64,000 nt of DNA, from positions 276,623 to 340,622 of the forward strand of contig JAFEAE010000015.1 in the NCBI GenBank assembly GCA_018266575.1. Direction: 5' to 3'. A model generated the notes under the pieces. It made no database searches. It was given only the letters and a program-made list of their open reading frames with translations, and was not told the origin of the DNA. Every line of letters starts with the position of its first letter. Position 1 is the first letter of the stretch. Origin of the DNA: Bacteroidota bacterium. GTDB taxonomy: Bacteria > Bacteroidota > Bacteroidia > Chitinophagales > Chitinophagaceae. Shown here in pieces: positions 25,297 to 33,894 of the stretch. Position numbers and translations under genes: made by a program.

Positions 25297-26287
25297 CCTT
25301 CTTTTTATTTAAAACAGGTAATAATATAAAACTTAAAGTGCCGGATATTAATAAGATCACTGTTTGCGAAAACCAGATCAATATACCAAGCGATAAACCT
25401 TTTGCTTCTGAAATGCCATACACCAATAAAATTTTTTGTACGGCATATTGATAAGATCCAATTCCGCCTGGCGAAGGAACGATCATTCCGATGGCGCCGA
25501 ATACAAGTGCAGACAATGCTGCTTTTATTCCATATTCACGCATGCCGGGCATTGCGTAAAATCCCATGTATGTGCTGAGTAAATAAAACACCCAGATCAA
25601 TGCACTGTGAAAAAAGAACCATCCTTTGTTTTTAATATTGCGCACACTGGTAAGTCCGGCCCAGATGCCGTTGAAAATTTCTTTTATACGTTGGATGAAA
25701 GTATGATGCGTGTATCTTTTGATGATGTAATTGATAAGAAGAATAAAAGCCGTTATAAAAATAAGGGCAGCAATAATTCTTAAGTATGAAACATGCCCGC
25801 TACGGGATTGGAATGCATCCCTGAAAATTTCTATCGTATATGTGCCGACGATATCGTACTGGATAAAAATGGTAATGGCAAATACTATTACTAGTGTAAC
25901 TACGTCAAACGCCCGCTCTGCCACAATGGTGCCGACTAATTTTTCTGCAGGTACTTTTTCATAGCGTGCAAGCGCTGTACATTTCAATACTTCGCCTAAC
26001 CTGGGAAAAGCAAGGTTTGCCCAATAACCTATCAGCACAGACAAAAACGTATTTTGCATGGAGGGTTTATATCCCAATGGCTCTATCATTATTTTCCAGC
26101 GTACTGCACGGGATAGATGTGCGAGCAACAAAGAAATTGTTGCGGGAATGAGATAAATGAAGTTTGTTCCCGCAATATTGTTTTTTATTTCATTCCAATC
26201 TGATTTTCGCAATGCGAGCCATAGCAGAAAAAAACCGAAACCCAGGAATACCAGGTATTGCAACAGGTTTCGCATTTTTTTATTCAT
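25283..26287 (-). CDS. Lysylphosphatidylglycerol-synthase-TM/UPF0104 flippase-like membrane protein
   Basis: 334 residues with about eight hydrophobic helices. The motifs LLAHLSRAVRWKIMIEPLG (about 58-76), GYWANLAFPRLGEVLKC and PSPGGIGSYQYAV are the hallmarks of the UPF0104 (MprF N-terminal-like) family, which moves lipids across the inner membrane. There is no synthase domain, so the substrate is unknown. The gene overlaps rfaE2 by 14 nt, which hints at an envelope lipid or LPS role. Confidence 0.82.
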   Translation of the reverse strand: MNKKMRNLLQYLVFLGFGFFLLWLALRKSDWNEIKNNIAGTNFIYLIPATISLLLAHLSRAVRWKIMIEPLGYKPSMQNTFLSVLIGYWANLAFPRLGEVLKCTALARYEKVPAEKLVGTIVAERAFDVVTLVIVFAITIFIQYDIVGTYTIEIFRDAFQSRSGHVSYLRIIAALIFITAFILLINYIIKRYTHHTFIQRIKEIFNGIWAGLTSVRNIKNKGWFFFHSALIWVFYLLSTYMGFYAMPGMREYGIKAALSALVFGAIGMIVPSPGGIGSYQYAVQKILLVYGISEAKGLSLGILIWFSQTVILLISGTLSFILLPVLNKKKDEKS

Positions 26288-26327
26288 AGATCAGTGGGTT
26301 AATCAGCTATAATAATAACTAACTTTC

Positions 26328-26672
26328 TTATATCTTATTTCCTTCTTTTGGAAAAACCGTAGACGGCTTAAATTTTTTTGCTTCCTCAAAATCCATCGTA
26401 GCATACGAAATCACGATCACGATATCCCCGACAGCACCCATTCTTGCCGCAGGCCCGTTCAGGCAACATATACCAGATCCACGTTTGCCTTTGATGAGAT
26501 ACGTTTCTATGCGTGAGCCATTATTTACATTCACCACCTGCACTTTTTCATTCTCTATCATATTTGCGGCATCCATCAGGTCTTCGTCTAATGTAAGGCT
26601 TCCTACATAATTCAAATTAGCTTCTGTAATAACAGCCCTGTGTACTTTCGATTTCAAAATTTCAATCTGCAT
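26328..26672 (-). CDS. panD: Aspartate 1-decarboxylase
   Basis: 114 residues. The pro-enzyme is cut between Gly24 and Ser25 in NYVGSLTLD to make the pyruvoyl group. Lys9 in [10 protein letters not shown] and the GAAxxG-like [12 protein letters not shown] are conserved. It decarboxylates aspartate to beta-alanine for pantothenate and CoA. panC lies just upstream on the same strand, separated by a 7-nt array of 136 nt, so the two may share a promoter or be independently expressed. Confidence 0.93.
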   Translation of the reverse strand: MQIEILKSKVHRAVITEANLNYVGSLTLDEDLMDAANMIENEKVQVVNVNNGSRIETYLIKGKRGSGICCLNGPAARMGAVGDIVIVISYATMDFEEAKKFKPSTVFPKEGNKI

Positions 26673-26707
26673 CTTTCGTCTATTTTGGGATGCAAAGTTA
26701 TGGAAAT

Positions 26708-26817
26708 AGATGACAGATGTCAGATGACAGATAGCAGGCCGTATTATTAAAAATCAAGAATAATTATACAGAAAAAAAGAATTGAGTAGAATATACGTCT
26801 GTCAACTTTCAACTTTC
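26708..26817. repeat. Inverted pair of 7-nt tandem arrays
   Basis: Left arm 26708-26735 has four units such as AGATGAC and AGATGTC. Right arm 26797-26817 has GTCTGTC followed by AACTTTC twice, running into the stop codon of panC. It lies between panC and panD. Confidence 0.65.
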
Positions 26818-27660
26818 TCGCAACAACATATTATCAATCAACCTTACTTGTCCCTGGAATGCAGCGACAAGCGCCACTAAGTTTTGTTTGCCATCCCATT
26901 GTTGAAGAATTTGTAATGTTTCGGCATTGGCGATTTCTACATAATCGATTTTAAAATCACTTTTTAATAAAATATTCTTAGCTTCAGTAATATTGTTCAT
27001 CAGAGACCCCGTATGAATATTTTTTTGAATGAATGTTAGTGCTTTAAAAATAGCTATAGCATTTTTTCTTTCCTCTTCATTCAATCGAACATTGCGGCTG
27101 CTCATTGCCAAGCCATCATCTTCACGCAAGGTAGGGGAGTGGTGAAAAATAATTTTCGATTCCATGATCTCTAAAAGCTTTTTTACAACCATGCATTGCT
27201 GGTAATCTTTCTGCCCCATAAATAAGTGATCTGGTTCAACGATCTCCAATAACCTGCGCATCACCTGGCATACCCCCTGGAAATGCCCCGGCCTGTATTG
27301 CCCTTCCAGGATATTTTCCAAATAACCGAGATTGTAATGTTCAAGGTTAGTTGTTCCGTTTGGATAAATTTCCGGCACCGAAGGAAGGAATAATATATCC
27401 ACATCGTTTTTTTCGAGCAGGTAAATATCTTTTTCAATCGTTATCGGATACTTCTGAAAATCCCTGGGGTCATTGAATTGAGTGGGGTTGACAAAAATGC
27501 TGCAAACAGTGATCCCCGTTGCCTTTTTCGATTCAGCTAATAATGATAAATGCCCCTGGTGCAAGGCCCCCATAGTAGGGGCAAAGCCAATTTTATTATG
27601 TTTCTTCCCTATGGCTTCAAGATGCTTTTTTAAATCCGATGCTTTCTTAAATACAATCAT
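26809..27660 (-). CDS. panC: Pantoate-beta-alanine ligase
   Basis: 283 residues, the family length. FAPTMGALHQGHLSLL (about 26-41) has the HxGH-type nucleotide motif, PTQFNDPRDFQKYP (about 59-72) binds pantoate, and the KMSKS-equivalent MSSRN (about 155-159) closes the active site. It joins pantoate to beta-alanine with ATP to give pantothenate in the cytosol. panD is downstream on the same strand. Confidence 0.95.
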   Translation of the reverse strand: MIVFKKASDLKKHLEAIGKKHNKIGFAPTMGALHQGHLSLLAESKKATGITVCSIFVNPTQFNDPRDFQKYPITIEKDIYLLEKNDVDILFLPSVPEIYPNGTTNLEHYNLGYLENILEGQYRPGHFQGVCQVMRRLLEIVEPDHLFMGQKDYQQCMVVKKLLEIMESKIIFHHSPTLREDDGLAMSSRNVRLNEEERKNAIAIFKALTFIQKNIHTGSLMNNITEAKNILLKSDFKIDYVEIANAETLQILQQWDGKQNLVALVAAFQGQVRLIDNMLLRES

Positions 27661-27718
27661 TTTAAAGAGTTTATAACAGTCGAAAGCTGCATTGGCGCTT
27701 ATTTTACAATAAATACCT

Positions 27719-27726
27719 TACCTTTG
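27719..27726 (+). promoter_or_regulatory. -7 box TACCTTTG for the glycogen-synthase-like gene
   Basis: The octamer matches TAnnTTTG and lies 45 nt upstream of the start codon. A TTG (27692-27694) is 24 nt upstream, slightly too far for the usual -33 element. Confidence 0.4.
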
Positions 27727-27771
27727 CAAACTGATTTTTGACAGGCAATTTCTCATTAATTACATTCAATA

Positions 27772-28587
27772 ATGGTAACAAAGAAAAGAATTTTATTTAT
27801 TGCCAATGAAATGTCGCCCTATTTAGAGCTGACAGAATTTGCAGAAACAGTAAACAAGCTGGCAATTAAATCGAATGACAATGGTTTTGAAGTAAGATGT
27901 ATTATGCCGCGTTTCGGGGTAATTAATGAAAGAAGGCACCGGCTACATGAAGTGGTAAGGCTTTCCGGCATCAATGTTTCTATTGATAATGACGATTTCC
28001 CGCTGCAGATCAAAGTAGCTTCACTTCCTAACGCACGTTTACAGGTATATTTCCTGGACAATGAAGACCTCTTTAAACGCAAACATATTTTTCATGATGA
28101 ACATGAAAAATGGTTTGAAGACAATGCATTGAGGACAATTTTCTTTTGTAAAGGCGCTTTGGAAACAGTAAAAAAATTCGGATGGCCACCGGACGTGATC
28201 CATTGTAGTGGCTGGATGACCGGGTTGATCCCTTTATATCTAAAAACGGTTTATAAAAAAGAACCTGTTTTTACTCATAGCAAGATCGTTTATACTATCG
28301 GGCAAAACACGTTCAAAGATAAACTGGGCGCAGATTTCATGAAGCTTGCAAATATTCACCCGAATATAAAACCGAAAGACCTGGAACCTTTTAAAGATGC
28401 CAATAATACAGCGATGTTCCGTGGCGGCGCTACTTATGCAGATGCAATTACTTTTGGTGCAGAAAAGCCTGAGAAAAAATTAGTGGAAGAATTTGGAAAA
28501 GTGAGAGGCAAGCAAGTGCTTTCTTTCAATGCAGAGTCTGACTTATCTGATTACTTACAGTTATACACAAACCTGAGTAAATCGTAA
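27772..28587 (+). CDS. Stand-alone glycogen/starch-synthase N-terminal (GT5) domain protein
   Basis: 271 residues, about half the length of GT5 glycogen synthases. RILFIANEMSPYLELTEFAETVNKLA (about 6-31) corresponds to the ADP-glucose-binding N-terminal motif, with the KxGG-like loop replaced by LTEFAE; PDVIHCSGWMTGLIPLYLK (about 140-158) is the DWHTG region. The C-terminal nucleotide-sugar-binding half is absent. The frame ends cleanly, so it is probably a natural short protein, as in other Bacteroidota (from memory), rather than a truncated gene. It is divergent from panC. Glycogen synthesis by itself is doubtful. Confidence 0.75.
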   Translation: MVTKKRILFIANEMSPYLELTEFAETVNKLAIKSNDNGFEVRCIMPRFGVINERRHRLHEVVRLSGINVSIDNDDFPLQIKVASLPNARLQVYFLDNEDLFKRKHIFHDEHEKWFEDNALRTIFFCKGALETVKKFGWPPDVIHCSGWMTGLIPLYLKTVYKKEPVFTHSKIVYTIGQNTFKDKLGADFMKLANIHPNIKPKDLEPFKDANNTAMFRGGATYADAITFGAEKPEKKLVEEFGKVRGKQVLSFNAESDLSDYLQLYTNLSKS

Positions 28588-28675
28588 ATAGTAAGAAGTG
28601 AAAGGTGAGATGAAAGAATTTATTTTTGCAGCGCTCCCTTACCGACGTCCGATAACCGTCGACCGACGATTGAAA
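28583..28675. repeat. Two degenerate 7-nt tandem arrays
   Basis: Block 1 (28583-28610) has units such as AGTAAGA and AGTGAAA, starting on the last sense codon and stop of the upstream gene. Block 2 (28641-28675) has units such as ACCGACG and TCCGATA; on the other strand it matches the GTCGGT words of 43405-43439 in bioF. They lie between the GT5-like gene and metK. Confidence 0.75.
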
Positions 28676-28701
28676 TACTAATCTAAAACTATAAAATCAA
28701 A

Positions 28702-29955
28702 ATGCCTTATTTATTTACTTCCGAAAGCGTTTCTGAAGGCCATCCGGATAAAGTGGCCGACCAGATTTCAGATGCATTGATCGATAACTTTTTAGCATTC
28801 GACCCTCAATCAAAAGTAGCTTGCGAAACATTGGTAACAACAGGCCAGGTAGTTCTTGCAGGTGAAGTAAAATCAAAGGCATATCTGGATGTTCAGGAAA
28901 TTGCACGTGGTGTGATCCGCAAAATCGGTTATACCAAGAGTGAATATATGTTTGAAGCAAATTCATGTGGTATTTTTTCTGCTATTCATGAACAATCTTC
29001 AGACATTAATCAGGGTGTTGATAAAAAGAAAAAAGAAGAACAAGGTGCAGGCGACCAGGGAATGATGTTTGGTTATGCAAGCAACGAAACAGATGATTAT
29101 ATGCCGTTAGCGCTGGACCTTGCTCACAAAATTTTAATCGAACTGGCAGCACTTCGCAGGGAGAATAAACAAATCAAATACCTGCGCCCCGATGCAAAAA
29201 GCCAGGTTACCTTGGAATATGATGATAATAACAAACCTGTTCGCATAGACGCTATTGTTGTTTCTACACAGCATGATGATTTTGATACGGAGGCAAAGAT
29301 GCAGGAGAGGATTAAAAAAGATATCATCAACATACTTATCCCAAGGGTAAAAGCAAAATATAAAAAGTACGCACATCTTTTCAACGATAAAATAAAATAC
29401 CATATCAACCCAACAGGCAAATTTGTAATTGGCGGCCCACATGGTGATACAGGATTGACAGGCAGAAAAATTATTGTTGATACGTATGGTGGCAAAGGTG
29501 CCCACGGTGGCGGCGCTTTCAGTGGAAAAGACCCTTCGAAAGTTGACCGTTCTGCTGCATACGCTACACGCCATATCGCAAAGAATTTAGTTGCTGCAGG
29601 CGTTGCTGATGAAGTATTGGTGCAGGTTTCGTATGCCATAGGTGTTGCGCAACCAACGAGCATTAATGTAAAAACTTTTGGCACTGCAAAAGTGAACCTT
29701 ACCGACGGGGAAATTGCAGATAAGGTTTCTGAAATATTCGATATGCGCCCTTATTTTATTGAGAGCCGTTTGAAATTGCGTAACCCGATTTATAGTGAAA
29801 CTGCGGCTTATGGCCACATGGGACGCAAACCACAGATAATTGAAAAGGCATTTGTTTCACCAGATGGGAAAGTAGTGAAGAAAAAAGTAGAACTGTTTAC
29901 CTGGGAAAAATTGGATTACGTTCCTAAAGTGAAAAAAGCGTTCGGCTTGAAATAA
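28702..29955 (+). CDS. metK: S-adenosylmethionine synthetase
   Basis: 417 residues; Bacteroidota enzymes are longer than the 384 of E. coli because of lysine-rich inserts (about 109-117). Signature sequences include [16 protein letters not shown] (about 13-28), [10 protein letters not shown] (about 120-129) and [18 protein letters not shown] (about 272-289). It makes SAM from methionine and ATP in the cytosol as a tetramer. No SAM riboswitch is recognised in the 114-nt leader, which is taken up by a heptamer array. Confidence 0.96.
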   Translation: MPYLFTSESVSEGHPDKVADQISDALIDNFLAFDPQSKVACETLVTTGQVVLAGEVKSKAYLDVQEIARGVIRKIGYTKSEYMFEANSCGIFSAIHEQSSDINQGVDKKKKEEQGAGDQGMMFGYASNETDDYMPLALDLAHKILIELAALRRENKQIKYLRPDAKSQVTLEYDDNNKPVRIDAIVVSTQHDDFDTEAKMQERIKKDIINILIPRVKAKYKKYAHLFNDKIKYHINPTGKFVIGGPHGDTGLTGRKIIVDTYGGKGAHGGGAFSGKDPSKVDRSAAYATRHIAKNLVAAGVADEVLVQVSYAIGVAQPTSINVKTFGTAKVNLTDGEIADKVSEIFDMRPYFIESRLKLRNPIYSETAAYGHMGRKPQIIEKAFVSPDGKVVKKKVELFTWEKLDYVPKVKKAFGLK

Positions 29956-29974
29956 AATAATTAAAAAATTACTT

Positions 29975-30037
29975 AATGGCTCAATTGCTCAATTCAAATC
30001 TTTGTTGAGTAATTGAGCCATTTTCACATTGAGCAAT
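29975..30037. repeat. Inverted pair of 8-nt tandem arrays
   Basis: Left arm 29975-29998 has units such as AATGGCTC and AATTGCTC. Right arm 30006-30037 has TGAGTAAT, TGAGCCAT and a third and fourth unit, complementary to the left. It forms a hairpin just downstream of metK. Confidence 0.7.
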
Positions 30038-30046
30038 TTTGCAACT

Positions 30047-30604
30047 ATGAGTGAACAAAAAAATCCATGGGCCATTCTTTCCGAAAAAAAAATATATGAT
30101 AATCCATGGATCAATGTAACTGAGTTTGCTGTGATCAATCCGAATGGAGGTAATGGTATTTACGGAAAAGTCCATTTCAAAAATCTTGCTATTGGAATTT
30201 TGCCTTTAGATAAAAACATGAATACTTACCTTGTCGGGCAATATCGTTTTCCTCTTGATCAATACAGCTGGGAAATTCCTGAAGGGGGTGGAAAGATCGG
30301 GATTGACCCGTTAATATCTGCACAACGGGAATTGATCGAAGAAACGGGATTGATAGCAGTTCAATGGAAAGAAATCCTACGCATGCATTTATCAAATTCA
30401 GTTACCGATGAATATGCGATCATTTACATAGCAACTGGTTTGGAGCAAATGAAACCGATGCCGGAAGAAACAGAAAAAATCGCTATAAAAAAACTGCCTT
30501 TTGAAGAGGCATATAAAATGGTGCAAGAAGGTTTGATCACAGATTCAATGTCTGTTGCAGCTATTCAAAAAGTAAAACTGATGCAGTTGGATGGAACGTT
30601 GTAA
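30047..30604 (+). CDS. NUDIX hydrolase, ADP-ribose pyrophosphatase-like
   Basis: 185 residues from the ATG at 30047; a TTG six codons earlier is possible but lies in the repeat hairpin. The Nudix box runs from GGGKIGIDPLISAQRELIEE to TGLI (about 83-107) with the metal-binding REx2EE. The placement and PEETEKIAIKKLPFEEAYKMV tail resemble ADP-sugar pyrophosphatases. Substrate is inferred. It sits between metK and rlmB, all on the plus strand but separated by repeat hairpins. Confidence 0.85.
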   Translation: MSEQKNPWAILSEKKIYDNPWINVTEFAVINPNGGNGIYGKVHFKNLAIGILPLDKNMNTYLVGQYRFPLDQYSWEIPEGGGKIGIDPLISAQRELIEETGLIAVQWKEILRMHLSNSVTDEYAIIYIATGLEQMKPMPEETEKIAIKKLPFEEAYKMVQEGLITDSMSVAAIQKVKLMQLDGTL

Positions 30605-30605
30605 G

Positions 30606-30703
30606 AAAGTCCGAAAGTCGGCAAGTCAGTATGTCCGAAAGAAAAATCGTTGAAGTTGCATCCTTCCGTCTTTCGGTCTTCCTGACTTTCAGACTTCCCG
30701 ACT
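30606..30703. repeat. Inverted pair of 8-nt tandem arrays
   Basis: Left arm 30606-30637 has four units such as AAAGTCCG and AAAGTCGG. Right arm 30664-30703 has five units such as TTCCGTCT and TTCAGACT, approximately the complement. The same unit family occurs at 44360-44506. Confidence 0.8.
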
Positions 30704-30723
30704 TTCCCCTATATTTATTAACG

Positions 30724-31458
30724 ATGAAAAAGTCTTCACTTATAATCGGGCGCCAGCCATTGATAGAAGCCATTAACAGCGGCCGTGCTATTGATAAAAT
30801 ATTATTTCAGCGAAATGTAAGTGGCGATTCGATTGGTGAAATTCGCAAACTGGCGAAAGAAAATAATATCCCGATACAACAAGTCCCTCCCGAAAAATTA
30901 TTTGGTATAACAAAGGCAAACCACCAGGGTGTAATTGCGTATGCTGCACTGATACAATACCTCGATCTGCAACAGGTAATTGACCATGTTGTAACGGAAG
31001 GGGCAACTCCTTTATTTATTATGCTCGATGGAATTACTGATGTGCGTAACATTGGAGCGATGGCACGCACCGCTGTTTGTTGCGGTGCTCAAGCGATGAT
31101 CATTCCGGATAAAGGGGTAGGGGCGTTGAATGAAGAAGCCATGAAATCGTCTGCAGGTGCATTGGAAAAAATACATGTATGCAGGGTGAACAGTTTGCTG
31201 AAAGCAATTGATACATTACACCTGAACGGGATAAAAATTTTTACCAGCGAAATGAACGCCGGTAAAAAGGTTTTTGAACTTGGTTTTACAGAACCTTGTT
31301 GCATCGTGATGGGCAGTGAAGATAACGGCGTGCAATCCTACATTGCAAAAGCAGCTGACGAGCGGTTTACGATCCCGATGAAAAATAATTTTGATTCACT
31401 TAATGTTTCTGTTGCAACGGGAATTATTTTATACGAAGCAATGAAACAGCGGTTATGA
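30724..31458 (+). CDS. rlmB: 23S rRNA 2'-O-ribose methyltransferase of the SpoU family, RlmB-like
   Basis: 244 residues from the ATG at 30724; the upstream extension lies in the octamer repeat and is not expected. The N-terminal substrate-binding domain (IIGRQPLIEAI, about 6-16) is followed by the knotted SpoU domain: LDGITDVRNIGAMARTA (about 101-117), IVMGSEDNGVQ (about 193-203) and IPMKNNFDSLNVSVATG (about 217-233). It methylates a ribose (G2251 in E. coli) of 23S rRNA using SAM. rRNA specificity is inferred from similarity. Confidence 0.88.
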   Translation: MKKSSLIIGRQPLIEAINSGRAIDKILFQRNVSGDSIGEIRKLAKENNIPIQQVPPEKLFGITKANHQGVIAYAALIQYLDLQQVIDHVVTEGATPLFIMLDGITDVRNIGAMARTAVCCGAQAMIIPDKGVGALNEEAMKSSAGALEKIHVCRVNSLLKAIDTLHLNGIKIFTSEMNAGKKVFELGFTEPCCIVMGSEDNGVQSYIAKAADERFTIPMKNNFDSLNVSVATGIILYEAMKQRL

Positions 31459-31509
31459 ACGGATAATAAGGATAAGGTTCTTGTTTTTACAGAGTGTTGG
31501 CAAAATTCT

Positions 31510-32094
31510 TTATTGCATAAATAATCTGATCCTTTCTTTGTTTGTGATGAAACTGTGTTTCCGGTCTCCAAGCGGAAAAGAAATAGTGATCTTGGTTTTA
31601 CTGAAAGCCCCGGCAATTAACCCTACAGCCCCTCCGCCAATTCCTACCCATATGGCAGTACGCCGTCTTGCCCTTCCCTGTGAAGTAACCCCATCAATGG
31701 CGCCGAATAGCAATTCCCAGAAACTTAAACGGCCGTCTTCATTTACATCCTCATTTGCCCAAAGACCAGCAGTGAGCACAAACCCGAATATAGCGCCTGC
31801 AATCGGCGCTGCTATTTGAAATCGGCTATCCTTAACCGTTATCTCGCTGATATTTTCAGCGGGTATGGTGAAGGATTGCGATAGAGGAGGATTTATTCCT
31901 ACGTTCCGTTTGGTAGAAAGAGATATGCTTGAATCTGATACTTTCCATAAAAAACCATGTTGAATTCCGCTATCGGTAGTAACGGTTGCTGTAAAATGAA
32001 GCCTGGCACCTTTTAAGTCCTGCAGGCTGTCCTGCGCTTCACATGTTATATTAATGAAAGTAAAAAGCAAACAGGCAACCATGATTTTTTTCAT
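31510..32094 (-). CDS. Glycine-rich membrane protein with an EF-hand-like loop
   Basis: 194 residues with a signal peptide ending CEAQ. A beta-rich domain (about 25-105) precedes two glycine-rich hydrophobic segments (about 113-128 and 163-180). Between them DVNEDGRLSFWE has the 12-residue spacing of an EF-hand calcium loop (Asp, Asn, Asp at 1, 3, 5, Gly at 6, Glu at 12). It is a paralogue of the 36300-36848 protein in length, order of parts and the phrase 'beta domain then glycine-rich pair'. No function is known. It ends the minus-strand block starting at 36.2 kb. Confidence 0.65.
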   Translation of the reverse strand: MKKIMVACLLFTFINITCEAQDSLQDLKGARLHFTATVTTDSGIQHGFLWKVSDSSISLSTKRNVGINPPLSQSFTIPAENISEITVKDSRFQIAAPIAGAIFGFVLTAGLWANEDVNEDGRLSFWELLFGAIDGVTSQGRARRRTAIWVGIGGGAVGLIAGAFSKTKITISFPLGDRKHSFITNKERIRLFMQ

Positions 32095-32139
32095 AATAAT
32101 TAATTTAGGAGTTGATATATAAAAAAGTAGAAAGGAATT

Positions 32140-33003
32140 TTACCTGAACCTGATCCTGTATGCCAGCGATAACTTCAGGTATACATTGTCGTTAGCCATC
32201 CAATCCGTTCCTGCTTCATTCTTATTTCCCGTTCTTATTTTTCGAAACAGGGAATGCCCGGCTTCTATATTCAAAACAATATTTTTGCTGAAATAATAAT
32301 CTGCAAATAACCCTGACTGGTTTTCATCAACACGCCAGTATTTATTGTTGCGATCAGTATATGAATTTGTAATAGCCCTGAATGTGGCGCCATAATAAAA
32401 ATGGTTGCTCACTTTATGTTCAAGGGTAAGGTTACCTGGCAGCACGCCAAACAAATTGGTTTTGGGGCTAACCTGCCAGTCAATTCCAACAAGCGGCATC
32501 ACAAACACGCCAAACAGATCGCCATTGATGTATACACCGAATTTCCAGGTAAATTTTCCATCATCACTTTTGTGTGATGCAAGTAAAGCGCCGCCAAATT
32601 GCCATTTTGATTTTGCGCATATAACGGTGTCGTTTATCCGTACGATCGGAGTAATGAGAATGTTCCATTTTTTGCCGATTGATTTTAATAAAGAAACAGG
32701 TAATGCCAAACTGCGGTGATGTTTCTGAAAGCTATCTATACCGTTTATCGTTGAAGACCATTCTTCATAAAAAGGGCTTAGGATGACAAAGTCTTTTTTG
32801 TTTTTAAATAAGACAGGTAATGTTGTGGATGCATTGAAATAATTGAGAACGATATTTTTTTTATTATGATTGAATATGCCAGCATCCGGACTTGACGTAT
32901 AACGGGTATTTATAACATCAATATATGGTTGTGCTTTTGCGCTATTTCGTGATGCAACAAGAAGCAGTATCGTGCAATAAAATATTTTTATGAAAGATCG
33001 CAT
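32140..33003 (-). CDS. Predicted outer-membrane beta-barrel protein, DUF6268-like
   Basis: 287 residues with a signal peptide ending AKAQ. Alternating hydrophobic strands and turns to a C-terminal aromatic/arginine end (AYRIRFR) suggest a barrel of about 10-12 strands. Phrases such as GKKWNILITPIVRIND and NIVLNIEAGHSLFR recall DUF6268 proteins, from memory. It is probably a porin-like or lipid-transport barrel. It lies 33 nt downstream of the SDR gene, so it may be part of the same transcript. Confidence 0.65.
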   Translation of the reverse strand: MRSFIKIFYCTILLLVASRNSAKAQPYIDVINTRYTSSPDAGIFNHNKKNIVLNYFNASTTLPVLFKNKKDFVILSPFYEEWSSTINGIDSFQKHHRSLALPVSLLKSIGKKWNILITPIVRINDTVICAKSKWQFGGALLASHKSDDGKFTWKFGVYINGDLFGVFVMPLVGIDWQVSPKTNLFGVLPGNLTLEHKVSNHFYYGATFRAITNSYTDRNNKYWRVDENQSGLFADYYFSKNIVLNIEAGHSLFRKIRTGNKNEAGTDWMANDNVYLKLSLAYRIRFR

Positions 33004-33036
33004 AGTATTGTGTATGGATTTTTTATTGAAAAATAT

Positions 33037-33894
33037 TCAGGCTGCATTATTTTGATGTGTGTTTCCCGGGAAATGCTGCAACAAAAAGCGAGTGTAATAA
33101 TTATCAGTTTTTAATTTTGTCATTGTATAATTCGTCAGTATTATTTTTATTTTTTCAGGAAGGACCTTGTCAAGAAACATATAGAAATTATTGATCGTCC
33201 CGGGAATAATAACTTCCTTTCCTTTGAGCAATCCGGTAATTGCAATTGGTGCAACATCTTCAGGGTTCATAACTGAAATCTGCGAAAGCCAGGTGCCGCT
33301 TTTATTCAACATTGTTACGGGAAGATTGGTATTGATTCCGCCAGGGCATAATACGCTTACAAAAATATTATCCCGTTTTAATTCCTTTCTCAGGCTTTTA
33401 CTGAAAGAAAGTATATAAGATTTTGTTCCGCCATACACCTGTTTTTTCGGTAAGGAAAAAAAAGAGGCCATGCTTCCTACATTCAGGATATATGATGGTG
33501 TATTTTTTTCGAGGCTATGAAGGAATAACCTCGTTATAATTGTTGTAGCGAGCACATTAAGGTTTATCTGTTTCTCGTAAACATCCGGCCTGCCTTCTGA
33601 AAAAAGTTGTGTGCCACCAATGCCGGCATTATTGATCAGCACCTGCACTTGCAGGTTCAGGTTTTTAATGGCAGAAAAAAGATCGTAACAAGAGCTGGCA
33701 ATGCTAAGGTCTTTTTCAAAAAAAATAACTTCCGTCATAAAATTCTTATGAATAAAATTTGCAAGTTCACGCAGCCCGCTATCGGGCAATGCTACAAGTA
33801 TCAGGTTCATTTTTCGCGATGCACATTCAATAGCAAGCGCTTTTCCCAATCCTTCGCTAGCACCTGTAATAAGTGTATAATATGTTCTATGCAT
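33037..33894 (-). CDS. Short-chain dehydrogenase/reductase (SDR)
   Basis: 285 residues. TGASEGLGKALAIECA (about 8-23) is the NAD(P)-binding TGxxxGxG motif, INNAGIG (about 87-93) the structural motif, and YGGTKSYILSFSKSL (about 144-158) holds the catalytic Tyr and Lys. The closest general type is the lipid or 17-beta-hydroxysteroid/3-oxoacyl reductase class, consistent with a C-terminal extension with basic residues. It overlaps the epimerase-like gene by 8 nt and is read with it. Confidence 0.85.
   Translation of the reverse strand: MHRTYYTLITGASEGLGKALAIECASRKMNLILVALPDSGLRELANFIHKNFMTEVIFFEKDLSIASSCYDLFSAIKNLNLQVQVLINNAGIGGTQLFSEGRPDVYEKQINLNVLATTIITRLFLHSLEKNTPSYILNVGSMASFFSLPKKQVYGGTKSYILSFSKSLRKELKRDNIFVSVLCPGGINTNLPVTMLNKSGTWLSQISVMNPEDVAPIAITGLLKGKEVIIPGTINNFYMFLDKVLPEKIKIILTNYTMTKLKTDNYYTRFLLQHFPGNTHQNNAA

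Noticed and set aside
28588..28701. SAM riboswitch in front of metK
   Set aside because: The spacer consists of heptamer arrays and AT-rich sequence. I could not find SAM-I, SAM-II or SAM/SAH conserved cores.
30631..30723. N-terminal extension of RlmB
   Set aside because: The added codons come from the right arm of the octamer hairpin and give a low-complexity Phe/Leu/Pro/Ser run.
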